The notes: generated from the letters alone by a model not told the origin. Positions 26,101 to 41,100 are shown, counted from the first letter of the stretch. The stretch: 64,000 nucleotides of DNA from Mimachlamys varia (GCA_947623455.1 OX392529.1:3038001-3102000); one strand, 5' to 3'. Made by a program: numbers and translations.

Positions 26101-29100
26101 TGTCAGGTTGTTGCCTTAGTGACATAAGTAATTTGGGATCAGTTGTCAGGTTGTTGCCTAAGTGACATAAGGAAATTTGAAATCAGTTGTCAGGTCATTG
26201 CCTTAGTGATATAAGTAAATTTGAAATCAGTTGTCAGGTTGTTGCCTTAGTGACATAAATAAATTTGAGATCAGTTGTCAGGTTGTTGCCTTAGTGACAT
26301 CAGTAAATTTGGAATCAGTTGTCATGTTGTAACCTTAGCAACATGCAAATAATTTGGGATCTGTTGTCAAGTTGTTGTCTTTTCATAACTAGGGATCATT
26401 TGTGCTGTTTAACTTAGTGACATCGTAGCTAATATTAGTGATAAGTTGTCGCATTGTTGCCTTGTGATCTGTCCCATTTCCTATAAGTTTACAGTCAGGT
26501 CCATGTCCCTGTTCCTATAAATTTACAGTCAGGTCCATGTCCCTGTTCCTATAAGTTTACAGTCAGGTCCATGTCCCTGTTCCTATAAATTTACAGTCAG
26601 GTCCATGTCCCTGTTCCTATAAATTTACAGTCAGGTCCATGTCCCTGTTCCTATAAATTTACAGTCAGGTCCATGTCCCTGTTCCTATAAATTTACAGTC
26701 AGGTCCATGTCCATGTTCCTATAAGTTTACAGTCAGGTCCATGTCCCTGTTCCTACTGTGCACATCCTACCCTATTATTTCTACTAATGTAATCATACCT
26801 CACCCTTCTTTTTTCCTTTCCAGATATGTCTGAGATTTTTTTCCTATCCACTGTCTATAGTAACTTAGAATTCGACTATCGTAAAGGTAAATTTTTTTGT
26901 GTGTTTTCCTTTTTTTATTACAATTTTTGACTTATGAATGCTTCAAAGCTTTGCCCTTTTAAATTCCATCTTTATTTTTGCACGTATTTCAGCTGTAAAT
27001 GGCGATTGCCACTTATGGCGGATGTTAGTTGGCGGAGTTGTAGCCCTTTGATTAATGAAAATGTAATTTTCTTTTGTTTCCGTGCAATAACGGCAACAAA
27101 TATTATTCAATTTTCTTGAAACTCGGTAATAAGATTAATTGCCTAAAGGGCTCAGCAAAGTTTGATCACCAATTTTGGTGGACTTTATTTGGCAGAGTTA
27201 TGGCCCCTTGATTAATTGCTGCAAGTCTAATACAAAAATGATGTCATACCTTTCTAACATGCATTTGTGGTATTTCTTTGTACCTGTAATTTGATTGGTT
27301 GATAAAAATACTAACTGAGATTTCCTTCACCAACACAAACTTTGATACAAACTGATGGTGGCAACTCAGCCTCGTGTCATTTCATACACAAGTACAGGTC
27401 AACGCAAATGAAAACAATATTCAAGATAATGCAATTTCTAACATCAAATAATCTGTTAGTTTTGTTTAACAGTGTTTCAAATGTATACCCTCCACATCGG
27501 TGGCTGTTGTTTCATAAAGCTACCTGACATTCTTCCGAGTCTGCAATTTTGTGTTCTATTAAACACCCCCTTCTTGAAAAAATTGCATGTCCCATGGGCA
27601 TTTATTAGAATAGATACAGAAGGCCTAATCATTGTCATTCTCGCTTTATAATTTTGCATGCCTGGACTGTTGGAATGTTTAATTGTAGGGGAGTATCTCG
27701 CTTATCTCTGTTACACCTGTAAGCTGAGCTCAGAACATGGCATGCTTGTCCAAACTTTCTACTCCTGACCTGAACTATATTAACCTGCCATTATATCATT
27801 ACTGAGGAAAACTGTTTGGCTCATCTGGTCCAGTGAGCTTCCACTAGGGTGCATCATCTATCATATAGCTGTTACTTTGGGCACAGTTTCCCTCTTTTAC
27901 ACCTTTGGCACCTTTTGCTTTCTGTCTGCTGTCATCTGTTGTGTGTAAACTTTTTGCATTTTTGACTTTTTCTCAAGAACCAGTGAATGCATTTCTTTCA
28001 AACTTTGCCAGATTATCCTTGGTAGATGAGGATATGAAACTTGGTGGCAGTAATCCTTTTACATTGTAGAAGTGCGTAATCTTTATCAGGTTGCAAAATT
28101 TTGGTTGCCATGGTAACCAGGACATTATACTTACTCCTCATGAACTTGTGAACCAATTCCAGTGAAACTCCACAGGAATATTAGGGACCATGTGTAAATG
28201 GGCATGCAGGGTATTTTTAAATTTTGGTTGCCATGGTAAACAGGTCACAATACCCAATTTCTTATGGAAAACTTTGTCAGGACAACTCCTTCTAAACCTT
28301 TGAACTGAATTCAGTGGAACTACACGGGAATGTTAGGGACTTTGTGTATAGATATGCATGTAGACTTTTTAAACAGAAGCTGAGGTTACCATGGTAAAAC
28401 AGGTTTTCATTGGAAAATTTTGCCAGGACAACTCTTCCTAAACCAGTGAACCAATTTCAATGAAGCTACATAGGAGCGCTGGAGACCATGTTTAGATATG
28501 ATATACAAGTTATTTTATGTAGACATTTTTTTTGCCATGGTAACCTTTCACTTTACATTGTACATGTATGTATTGCAAAGGATAAGGATCCTTATTGGGG
28601 AGTGGGGGGGGGGGGGGGGGGGGGAGTGGGGAGTGGGGGGGGGGTGTAAGTTAGCCGTTGGCTTACTGTTAACTTATTCTATAGTATTTTCAAATATGTG
28701 TATCTCATCAATATGTATTTTACTGGTTGTTATTTACAGTTGAAACTTTTTTTCCATCAGATCATCGCATACCAGGATTCAACGCCAGCTACCACATGAA
28801 CAAATGTCCCTCGGTATGTCCCATCAATAAAGTGTGTGAGGGGGACCGCTGTATCTGTGAGAGCGGCCATGATGGTCCCGACTGTGACAACTACATGTGT
28901 ACCGACAACTGTACCTTTATCCAGGTGAGAATCATACAGGTGTGGAATATACACAGGTGAGAACCAAATTGGTGTGGAATGCACAACCTTATAATACAGA
29001 CACTGTAATAGATACAGATAGTAGATAGTTATATATGTAGTGTCGGCCATTATGTGTTACCGTTGTCCGTCTGTCCCGGTTTAGTTTCTGTGTTTAGGTC

Positions 29101-32100
29101 AGTTTTGGTATACGTACCAGGCCTGTGGTCATGAAACTTCATAGGCTGATACGTACCAGAAAAACCGTCCCCAAATATAGGTCAATATTTATTGATTTTC
29201 TTGACAGAAATTAGCTCCTGGCCCCGGTTTCATCAACGTTCCTTAACTTAAGGAAATTCCTTAACTTAAAAATCTCCATAGGAATGCATTACAGAATTTA
29301 AGGAAAGTTCCTTAGCTAAGAATTTTCTCCTTAAATTCTGTAATGCTTACCTATGGAGTTCTTGAAGTTAAGGAATTTCCTTAAGTTAAGAAACGTTGAT
29401 GAAACCAGGGCCTGATTGCTTTTGACAGACATTCAAAACACTTGTGACCACTTAGCTTACAATAGGATGCATAATTACCTTTGTATACACATATTACATC
29501 GAACCATATTCTGTTGATAAAAGTAACTTTTTGTTTCACTTGTGTTCAGGCCAGAAGTGACGTGCAGGAATACATGCGCATAGCATTGACAACATGTAAA
29601 TGAAAAGTGAAAGTATGAAAATTTCCAAGTCAGAAGGCTAGCAATATATAAGCAATTCGTAAAGATTTTGAGAAATTGTTACTTTTAATAGCTGTATATA
29701 TACAAAGTAATAGTATTAAGGTACATTTGTTTATGCATTTAGTGAGTTATGTTGTCATATTTTAGAAAAATAAAGCATCATTGGTGGCAGTATTTTCGGG
29801 AACAGAAAAAAACATGGTTACCTGGTTTCAGTTTGGTTACGAGCACAGTTAACTGACTGGCATTTTTCTAACCATTGCAGCCCTAGTTTCTGATGACTTC
29901 AACCATGATCTCTGGGACTTTGGTTTAGTTTCTGTGTTTAGGTCAGTTTTGGCCCAAGTACTAGGCCTATGGTCACCAAACTTCATAGGCTAATACATAG
30001 TGTTGGTTGCAGAGATTTATATGACCTTGACATTTGACCTTGACCTCTGACAAACTTAGTTACTGACATAGCAAGAAGTGGGGGATGCATGTTTTACTCA
30101 TTTCTAGTTGTTCAGAAGAAATGGTTATTGTGTTTGTCTATTTCCAGGATAAATTTTCGTGTAGCTGTCAGTCCAACTTCCATGGTGGCTCAACCTTTAG
30201 TATAGAGTTGATACCCTGGTTTTACCAGGCAGTACCAGGCCTCAGTGGCTGGTACGGACAGTGGAACAGGTACGGCCACACTCTGACAGCCTGTGGGGAC
30301 GAACTCCTCTACATGTTTGGAGGCTACTCTCTAGAAAAGGGGCTGCTCAACGACCTGTGGGTGTTCAATATCACCTTTAGAAGCAACTGGAACCAGTGGT
30401 ACCAGATCAAGCCCATTACCATTGACGAGCCAGAGGGCAGGTACTGTGTTCTTATACAAATTTTATACACATACAGGTAATATAATACTGTACACATGTA
30501 CAGGTAATATAATACTGTACACATATACAGGTAATATAATACTGTACACATATACAGGTAATATAATACTGTACACATATACAGGTAATATAATACTGTA
30601 CACATATACAGGTAATATAATACTGTACACATATACAGGTAATATAATACTGTACACATATACAGGTAATATAATACTGTACACATATACAGGTAATATA
30701 ATACTGTACACATATACAGGTAATATAATACTGTACACATATACAGGTAATATAATACTGTACACATATACAGGTAATATAATACTGTACACATATACAG
30801 GTAATATAATACTGTACACATATACAGGTAATATAATACCGTACACATATACAGGTAATATAATACTGTACACATGTACAGGTAACATAATACTGTACAC
30901 ATATACAGGTAATATAATACTGTACACATATACAGGTAATATAATACTGTACACATGTACAGGTAATATAATACTGTACACATATACAGGTAATATAATA
31001 CCGTACACATATACAGGTAATATAATACTGTACACATATACAGGTAATATAATACCGTACACATGTACAGGTAATATAATACTGTACACATATACAGGTA
31101 ATATAATACCGTACACATATACAGGTAACATAATACTGTACACATATACAGGTAATATAATACTGTACACATATACAGGTAATATAATACTGTACACATA
31201 TACAGGTAATATAATACTGTACACATGTACAGGTAATATAATACTGTACACATATACAGGTAACATAATACTGTACACATGTACAGGTAACATAATACCG
31301 TACACATATACAGGTAATATAATACCGTACACATGTACAGGTAATATAATACTGTACACATATACAGGTAACATAATACTGTACACATGTACAGGTAACA
31401 TAATACCGTACACATGTACAGGTAATATAATACTGTACACATGTACAGGTAACATAATACTGTACACATATACAGGTAATATAATACTGTACACATATAC
31501 AGGTAATATAATACTGTACACATGTACAGGTAATATAATACTGTACACATGTACAGGTAATATAATACTGTACACATGTACAGGTAATATAATACTGTAC
31601 ACATGTACAGGTAATATAATACTGTACACATGTACAGGTAATATAATACTGTACACATACAGGTAATATAATACTGTACACATATACAGGTAATATAATA
31701 CCGTACACATGTACAGGTAATATAATACTGTACACATATACAGGTAATATAATACTGTACACATGTACAGGTAATATAATACTGTACACATGTACAGGTA
31801 ATATAATACTGTACACATATACAGGTAATATAATACTGTACACATGTACAGGTAACATAATACTGTACACATGTACAGGTAATATAATACTGTACACATG
31901 TACAGGTAACATAATACTGTACACACATACAGGTAATATAATACTGTACACATATACAGGTAATATAATACTGTACACATGTACAGGTAATATAATACTG
32001 TACACATGTACAGGTAATATAATACTGTACACATGTACAGGTAATATAATACTGTACACATGTACAGGTAATATAATACTGTACACATGTACAGGTAATA

Positions 32101-35100
32101 TAATACTGTACACATACAGGTAATATAATACTGTACACATGTACAGGTAATATAATACTGTACACATGTACAGGTAATATAATACTGTACACATGTACAG
32201 GTAATATAATACTGTACACATGTACAGGTAATATAATACTGTACACATGTACAGGTAACATAATACTGTACACATGTACAGGTAATATAATACTGTACAC
32301 ATGTACAGGTAATATAATACTGTACACATACAGGTAATATAATACCGTACACATGTACAGGTAATATAATACTGTACACATGTACAGGTAATATAATACT
32401 GTACACATATACAGGTAATATAATACTGTACACATGTACAGGTAATATAATACTGTACACATGTACAGGTAATATAATACCTCAACACACATACAGGTAA
32501 TATATACCTCAACACATATACAGGTAATATTATAGTGAACACATATACAGGTAATATAATACTGTACACATATACAGGTAATATAATAGTGTATACACAT
32601 ACAGGTAATATAATAGTGTCATACTGTAGCCTTACTGACCTGTAAACCCCAGTCATACTGTAGCCTTACTGACCTGTTAACCCCAGTCATACTGTAGCCT
32701 CATACTGTAGCCTTAATGACCTGTAAACCCCAGTCATCCTGTAGCCTTACTGACCTATTAACCCCAGTCATACTGTAGCCTTACTGACCTGTAAACCTCA
32801 GTCATACTGTAGCCTTACCGACCTGTAAACCCCAGTCATACTGTAGCCTTACCGACCTGTAAACCCCAGTCATATTGTAGCCTTACTGACCTGTAAACCC
32901 CAGTCATACTGTAGCCTTACTGACCTGTAAACCCCAGTCATACTGTAGCCTAACTGACCTGTAAACCCCAGTCATACTGTATCCTTACTGACCTGTAAAC
33001 CCCAGTCATACTGTAGCCTTACTGACCTGTAAACCCCAGTCATACTGTAGCCTTACTGACCTGTAAACCCCAGTCATCCTGTAGCCTTACTGACCTGATA
33101 ACCCCAGTCATACTGTAGCCTTACTGACCTGTAAACCCCAGTCATCCTGTAGCCTTACCGACCTGTAAACCCCAGTCATACTGTAGCCTTACTGACCTGT
33201 AAACCCCAGTCATACTGTAGCCTTACTGACCTGTAAACCCCAGTCATCCTGTAGCCTTACTGACCTATAAACCCCAGTCATCCTGTAGCCTTACTGACCT
33301 GTTAACCCCAGTCATACTGTAGCCTTACTGACCTGTAAACCCCAGTCATCCTGTAGCCTAACTGACCTGTAAACCCCAGTCATACTGTAGCCTTACTGAC
33401 CTGTAAACCCCAGTCATACTGTAGCCTTACTGACCTGTAAACCCCAGTCATACTGTAGCCTTACTGACCTGTAAACCCCAGTCATCCTGTAGCCTTAATG
33501 ACCTGTAAACCCCAGTCATCCTGTAGCCTTACTGACCTGTAAACCCCAGTCATACTGTAGCCTTACTGACCTGTAAACCCCAGTCATACTGTGGCCTTAC
33601 TGACCTGTAAACCCCAGTCATACTGTAGCCTTAATGACCTGTAAACCCCAGTCATACTGTAGCCTTACCGACCTGTAAACCCCAGTCATACTGTAGCCTT
33701 AATGACCTGTAAACCCCAGTCGTACTGTAGCCTTACTGACCTGTAAACCCCAGTCATACTGTAGCCTTACTGACCTGTAAACCCCAGTCAAACTGTAGCC
33801 TTATATTAATTTACTGACCTGTTTGTAAAGGTATTACCATGCTGCTGCCTGTGTGCCAATAAAGAGACAGTTATTTATCTATGGGGGATTCATCAAAGAC
33901 CGGACAGGAAACCAGAAATATAAGGCTTCCAACGAGCTCTGGAGCTTCAACATTGGGGGGCGCAAGTGGACACGCATGTCGGTGAGTAAACAATAGACCA
34001 TCATTTCTGTGTACTAATGTATTACTGTTGAACAGGTACCAGTACTAGTTAGTCTTGTGTAGTATTTACCTTAATACATGTATTACTGTTGTACAAGTAC
34101 CAGCACTAGTTAGTCTGTGTAGTATTTACCTGATTACATGTATTACTGTTGTACAAGTACCAGCACTAGTTAGTCTTGTGTAGTATTTACCTTAATACAT
34201 GTATTACTGTTGTACAAGTACCAGCACTAGTTAGTCTGTGTAGTATTTACCTGATTACATGTATTACTGTTGTACAGGTACCAGTACTAGTTAAGTCTGT
34301 GTAGTATTTACCTGATTACATGTATTACTGTTGTACAGGTACCAGAACTAGTTAGTCTGTGTAGTATTTACCTTAATACATGTATTACTGTTGTACAAGT
34401 ACCAGCACTAGTTAGTCTGTGTAGTATTTACCTTAATACATGTATTACTGTTGTACAGGTACCAGAACTAGTTAAGTCTGTGTAGTATTTACCTGATTAC
34501 ATGTATTACTGTTGTACAGGTACCAGTACTAGTTAAGTCTGTGTAGTATTTACCTGATTACATGTATTACTGTTGTACAAGTACCAGCACTAGTTAGTCT
34601 GTGCAGTATTTACCTTAATACATGTATTACTGTTGTACAGGTACCAGTACTAGTTAAGTCTGTGCAGTATTTACCTGATTACATGTATTACTGTTGTACA
34701 GGTACCAGTACTAGTTAAGTCTGTGTAGTATTTACCTGATTACATGTATTACTGTTGTACAGGTACCAGTACTAGTTAAGTCTGTGTAGTATTTACCTGA
34801 TTACATGTATTACTGTTGTACAGGTACCAGCACTGGTTAAGTCTGTGTAGTATTTACCTGAGTACATGTATTACTGTTGTACAGGTACCAGTACTAGTTA
34901 AGTCTGTGTAGTATTTACCTGATTACATGTATTACTGTTGTACAGGTACCAGTACTAGTTAAGTCTGTGTAGTATTTACCTGAATACATGTATTACTGTT
35001 GTACAGGTACCAGTACTAGTTAAGTCTGTGTAGTATTTACCTGAATACATGTATTACTGTTGTACAGGTATCAGTACAAGTTAAGTCTGTGTAGTGTTAA

Positions 35101-38100
35101 CCTGATTACATGTATTACTGTTGTACAGGTACCAGAACTAGTTAGTCTGTGTAGTATTTACCTTAATACATGTATTACTGTTGTACAGGTACCAGTACTA
35201 GTTAAGTCTGTGTAGTGTTAACCTGATTACATGTATTACTGTTGTACAGGTACCAGAACTAGTTAGTCTGTGTAGTATTTACCTGATTACATGTATTACT
35301 GTTGTACAGGTACCAGCACTAGTTAAGTCTGTGTAGTGTTAACCTGATTACATGTATTACTGTTGTACAGGTACCAGAACTAGTTAGTCTGTGTAGTATT
35401 TACCTGATTACATGTATTACTGTTGTACAGGTACCAGCAGTAGTTAAGTCTGTGTAGTATTTATTTACCTGATTACATGTATAACTGTTGTACAGGTACC
35501 AGTACTAGTTAAGTCTGTGTAGTATTTACCTGATTACATGTATTACTGTTGTACAGGTACCAGCAGTAGTTAAGTCTGTGTAGTATTTATTTACCTGATT
35601 ACATGTATTACTGTTGTACAGGTACCAGTACTAGTTATACCCCCCCGCAACGAAGTTAGGGGGGGTATACTGGAATCAGCTTGTCTGTCCGTCTGTCTGT
35701 CCGTAGAAAAATGTTGTCCGGACAAGTCCTCCTAAACTACTTGATCGATTTCAATAAAACTTGGCAGTATTGTTGGGGACCATGTGTAGATGTGCATGCA
35801 GGGTTTCGTTTGTCAAAATTTTGGTTGCCATGGTAACCAGGTCACTATACACAGGTTTCTATAATAAAATGTTGTCCGGACAACTCCTCCTAAACTACTG
35901 GATCGATTTCAATAAAACTTGGCAGTATTGTTGGGGACCATGTGTAGATGTGCATGCATAGTTTCGTTTGTTAAAATTTTGGTTGCCATGGTAACCAGGT
36001 CACTATACACAGGTTTCCGTAATAACGTGTTGTCCGGACAACTTCCTATAAACCACTGGATCGAGTTTAATGAAACTTGGCAGTATTGTTGGGGACCATG
36101 TGTAGATGTGCATGCAGAGTTTTGTTTGTCAAAATTTTGGTTGCCATGGTAACCAGGTCACTATACACAGGTTTCCATTATAATGTGTTGTCCGGACAAC
36201 TCCTCCTAAACTACTGGATCAATTTCAGTGAAACTTGGCAGTATTGTTGGGGACCATGTATAGATTTGCATACAGGGTTTCGTTTGTCAAAATTTTGGTT
36301 GCCATGGTAATGAGGTGACTATACACAGGTTTCGGTAATAACATGATGTCTGGACAACTTCTTCTAAACTACTGGGTCATTTTCAATGAAACTTCGCAGT
36401 AAGTAATGTTGAGGATTACTATACACAGGTTAAAATACTTTCTTTATTCATTCAGTGAGTTTCACAAGTTGAAACATACATATGCATCCACATTGTTGAT
36501 ATGAAATCTACACTGTAATGTATGTAAGACCAAAGGTGCCTTCTTTGTTTTTGTTTTTTAGATATGCGGTGATACATAGTAATATAAAATAATACATTAT
36601 ATAATGCATGTTATATACAACTTGTACTACATCATGTTTTTTTCAAAAACATGTCAGACTCCTCTAATAAGAGGTAGCGGGGGGGGGGGGGGGGTATTAG
36701 TCAGCCATCGGCTTACAGTTCTAGTTAAGTCTGTGTAGTATTTACCTGATTACATGTATTACTGTTGTACAGGTACCAGCACTGGTTAAGTCTGTGTAGT
36801 CTTTACCTGATTACATGTATTACTGTTGTACAGGTACCAGTACTAGTTAAGTCTGTGTAGTATTTACCTGATTACATGTATTACTGTTGTACAGGTACCA
36901 GTACTAGTTAGTCTGTGTAGTATTTACCTGATTACATGTATTACTGTTGTACAGGTACCAGCACTAGTTAAGTCTGTGTAGTATTTATTTACCTGATTAC
37001 ATGTTTTACTGTTGTACAGGTACCAGAACTAGTTAGTCTGTGTAGTATTTACCTGATTACATGTATTACTGTTGTACAGGTACCAGTACTAGTTAGTCTG
37101 TGTAGTATTTACCTGATTACATGTATTACTGTTGTACAGGTACCAGAACTAGTTAGTCTGTGTAGTATTTACCTGATTACATGTATTACTGTTGTACAGG
37201 TACCAGTACTAGTTAAGTCTGTGTAGTATTTACCTGATTACATGTATTACTGTTGTACAGGTACCAGTACTAGTTAAGTCTGTGTAGTATTTACCTGATT
37301 ACATGTATTACTGTTGTACAGGTACCAGTACTAGTTAAGTCTGTGTAGTATTTACCTGATTACATGTATTACTGTTGTACAGGTACCAGTACTAGTTAAG
37401 TCTGTGTAGTATTTATTTACCTGATTACATGTATAACTGTTGTACAGGTACCAGAACTAGTTAGTCTGTGTAGTATTTACCTGATTACATGTATTACTGT
37501 TGTACAGGTACCAGCACTAGTTAAGTCTGTGTAGTATTTATTTACCTGATTACATGTTTTACTGTTGTACAGGTACCAGAACTAGTTAGTCTGTGTAGTA
37601 TTTACCTGATTACATGTATTACTGTTGTACAGGTACCAGTACTAGTTAGTCTGTGTAGTATTTACCTGATTACATGTATTACTGTTGTACAGGTACCAGA
37701 ACTAGTTAGTCTGTGTAGTATTTACCTGATTACATGTATTACTGTTGTACAGGTACCAGTACTAGTTAAGTCTGTGTAGTATTTACCTGATTACATGTAT
37801 TACTGTTGTACAGGTACCAGTACTAGTTAAGTCTGTGTAGTATTTACCTGATTACATGTATTACTGTTGTACAGGTACCAGTACTAGTTAAGTCTGTGTA
37901 GTATTTACCTGATTACATGTATTACTGTTGTACAGGTACCAGCACTAGTTAAGTCTGTGTAGTATTTACCTGATTACATGTATTACTGTTGTACAGGTAC
38001 CAGTACTAGTTAAGTCTGTGTAGTATTTACCTGATCACATGTATTACTGTTGTACAGGCACCAGTACTAGTTAAGTCTGTGTAGTGTTAACCTGATTACA

Positions 38101-41100
38101 TGTATTACTGTTGTACAGGTACCAGTACTAGTTAAGTCTGTGTAGTATTTACCTGATTACATGTATTACTGTTGTACAGGTACCAGTACTAGTTAAGTCT
38201 GTGTAGTATTTACCTGATTACATGTATTACTGTTGTACAGGTACCAGTACTATTTAAGTCTGTGTAGTATTTACCTGATTACATGTATTACTGTTGTACA
38301 GGTACCAGTACTAGTTAAGTCTGTGTAGTATTTACCTGATTACATGTATTACTGTTGTACAGGTACCAGCACTGGTGAAGCCTGTGGCTGGACACACAAT
38401 GACACGCATAGAGGAGACCCAGCTCCTCATCATCGGAGGATTCTCCACAGAAAACTACTTCTCCGACATAATCTACAAATTTGATACGAATGTGGAACAT
38501 GGAAATGCATGGTCTGATTATGGGCGAGGCAGTCTGGATGGAGCTGTTCCGTTAGGTATGGTGTTCAGTCAGGACTTGTAGACAATACATAGAAAATCAT
38601 GTGAAAGATCGGATGGGACAGAGATGTAAAGGTTAATGGGACAGAAGCGTAAAGGTTAATGGGACGGAAACGTTAAGGTTAATGAGATGGAGATGTAAAG
38701 GTTAATGGGATGGAATTGTAAAGGTTAATGGGATGGAGATGTAAAGGTTAATGGGACAGAAACTTAAAGGTGAATGGGACGGAAACGTAAATGTTAGTGG
38801 GATGGAGATGTAAAGATTAATGGGACGAGATGTAAAGGTCAATGGAACGGAGATGTTAAGGTCAATGGGGTGGAGTAGTGAATGTTAATAGGACAGAGAT
38901 GTAAAGGTTCATGGGACAGGGACATAAAGGTTAGTGGAATGGAGAGGTGAAGGTTAATGAGACAGAGACATAAAGGTTAATTGGACGGAGACGTAAAGGT
39001 AAATGATACGGAGATGTAAAGGTCAATGGGACAGAGACGTGAAGGTTAACTCTTTACCACTCATAAGCGTGTCTGGACGCCTGTCCGTTATTTCCACAGA
39101 AGCGTGCATCGTATTTACTCACAAGCGACTGAGAACGTATGGCCATGTTTTCCGCGGAAGCGTGTTTCCCCGTGTACCTATTTATAAACTAAATATCTCG
39201 GCCACTGTACATGACTGGGCTGAATGACGCATACCTGCGTGTAGCTCTGTGATTGGTCAATATAATTAGATACTTTTTATAGATCATCACCTTGACCTTG
39301 TGACGTAATTCAGTCAAGAAATCGCAAAATGTCAACTTGTGAAAGCGTGGCTAGAAACGTAATGGCGGCCGAGCCGGGAACGAATTCCAATGAGGAAATT
39401 TTCAACTATGACGATTCTGATTCAGATAGATTTTATGGTTTTTCAAACAAGAAGGATTCAGGCATTGAAAGTGATGTAGTTTTTAGTAGTGACAGTGACT
39501 CAGGTTGGCGATGAGAGCGACGAAGACAACCCGGAAGCGTTCAACCCTACTCACTGCTACGGCGATCAACCGTGTGAACTCAACGATGTTATTGTTCATG
39601 CTTTTCCGCAAGAAACTCGACCAGTATTGCGTGATGGTTTTAATATTGATACTACTACACCTTTAGATTAGTTTTATCTTGTCTTTAAGCCAGAAAGTTC
39701 GGTAGATATCGTGCGATATACTAATGATTACACCCGGCGGAAATGTGAGAAAAAGGGTTGAGAAGATCAGATATGGTACATTACATTACAGAAAACGAAA
39801 TGAAATGTCTGCCTGCCAATGCTTATCTTTATGGGAGTATTGCAATTACCATCTTACAAAGACTTTTGGTCTAAAGACATATTTTTTAGAAAATGAAGCG
39901 ATCAAATCTGTAATAACAGTAAAAAAATATGAAAAACTATTTTTTTGCAAATATCCATCCGTTGCATCAATGTTTTGCAATAAATCTATTGAAACTTGCA
40001 TATACTTCTGATTTTGAAATTTAAATATGTATCAAAATATTGTGCAGGTTCCACTGAAACAAAAAATGTATACTTATAATACCATATTTTGTTGAATATT
40101 ATCTGAAAAATAAGTTTTAAAAACACATATCAATTTTGAATAAAAATTGAAAAAATGCCTGAGGAAATGGGTGCACAAATTATACACTGTTGCAGAGGTT
40201 GGAACAGAGCCAACTCTGACACTCCACCAAGTAAAATAGATACAATGTTGCAACAATGTTCGAGTGGTAAAGAGTTAATGAGATGGAAATGCAAAGGTTA
40301 ATGAGATGGAGACGTTAAGGTAAATGGGATGGAATTGTAAAGGTTAATGAGATGGTGATGTAAAGGTTAATCGGATGGAATTGTAAAGGTTAATCGGATG
40401 GAATTGTAAAGGTTAATGAGATGGAGACGTAAAGGTTAATGGGACAGAGATGTAAAGGTTAATGGGACAGAGACATAAAGGTTAATTGGACGGAGACGTA
40501 AAGGTTAATGGGACGGAGATGTAAAGGTTAATGGGATGGAGATGTAAAGGTTGATGAGATGGAGACGTAAAGGTTAATGGGATGGAATTGTAAAGGTTAA
40601 TGAGATGGAGATGTAAAGGTTAATGGGACAGAGATGTGAAGGTTAATGGGACAGAGACATAAAGGTTAATTGGACGGAGACGTAAAGGTTAATGGGACGG
40701 AGATGTAAAGGTTAATGAGATGGAGATGTAAAGGTTGATGAGATGGAGACGTAAAGGTTAATGGGATAGAATTGTAAAGGTTAATGAGATGGAGATGTAA
40801 AGGTTAATGGGATGGAATTGTAAAGGTTAATGGGACGGAGATGTAAATGTTAATGGGACGGAGATGTGAAGGTTAATGGGACGGAGATGTGAAGGTTAAT
40901 GGGACGGAGATGTGAAGGTTAATGGGACGGAGATGTGAAGGTTAATGGGACGGAGATGTAAAGGTCAATTGGACAGAGATGTAAAGCTGAATAGGAAGGA
41001 GATGTAAGGTTTCCCTTAGTACCCTGGGTAATTTTTTATGCCCTTTTGATTTTGGGAATGATGCAAAAAATGGCTGAAAGGTGGCCATCTTGGATTTTGA

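Noticed and set aside
30324..32656. Three overlapping 665-758-codon - strand frames rich in Tyr, Cys, Val and Ile
   Set aside because: All three frames are open simultaneously, which is the signature of a stop-free 27-bp period, not of selection on a protein.
39724..40011. 95-codon frame inside the piggyBac-like element as a separate gene
   Set aside because: Only an adjacent frame gives transposase-like sequence over part of this stretch. The frame itself is the shifted reading of a decayed transposase.
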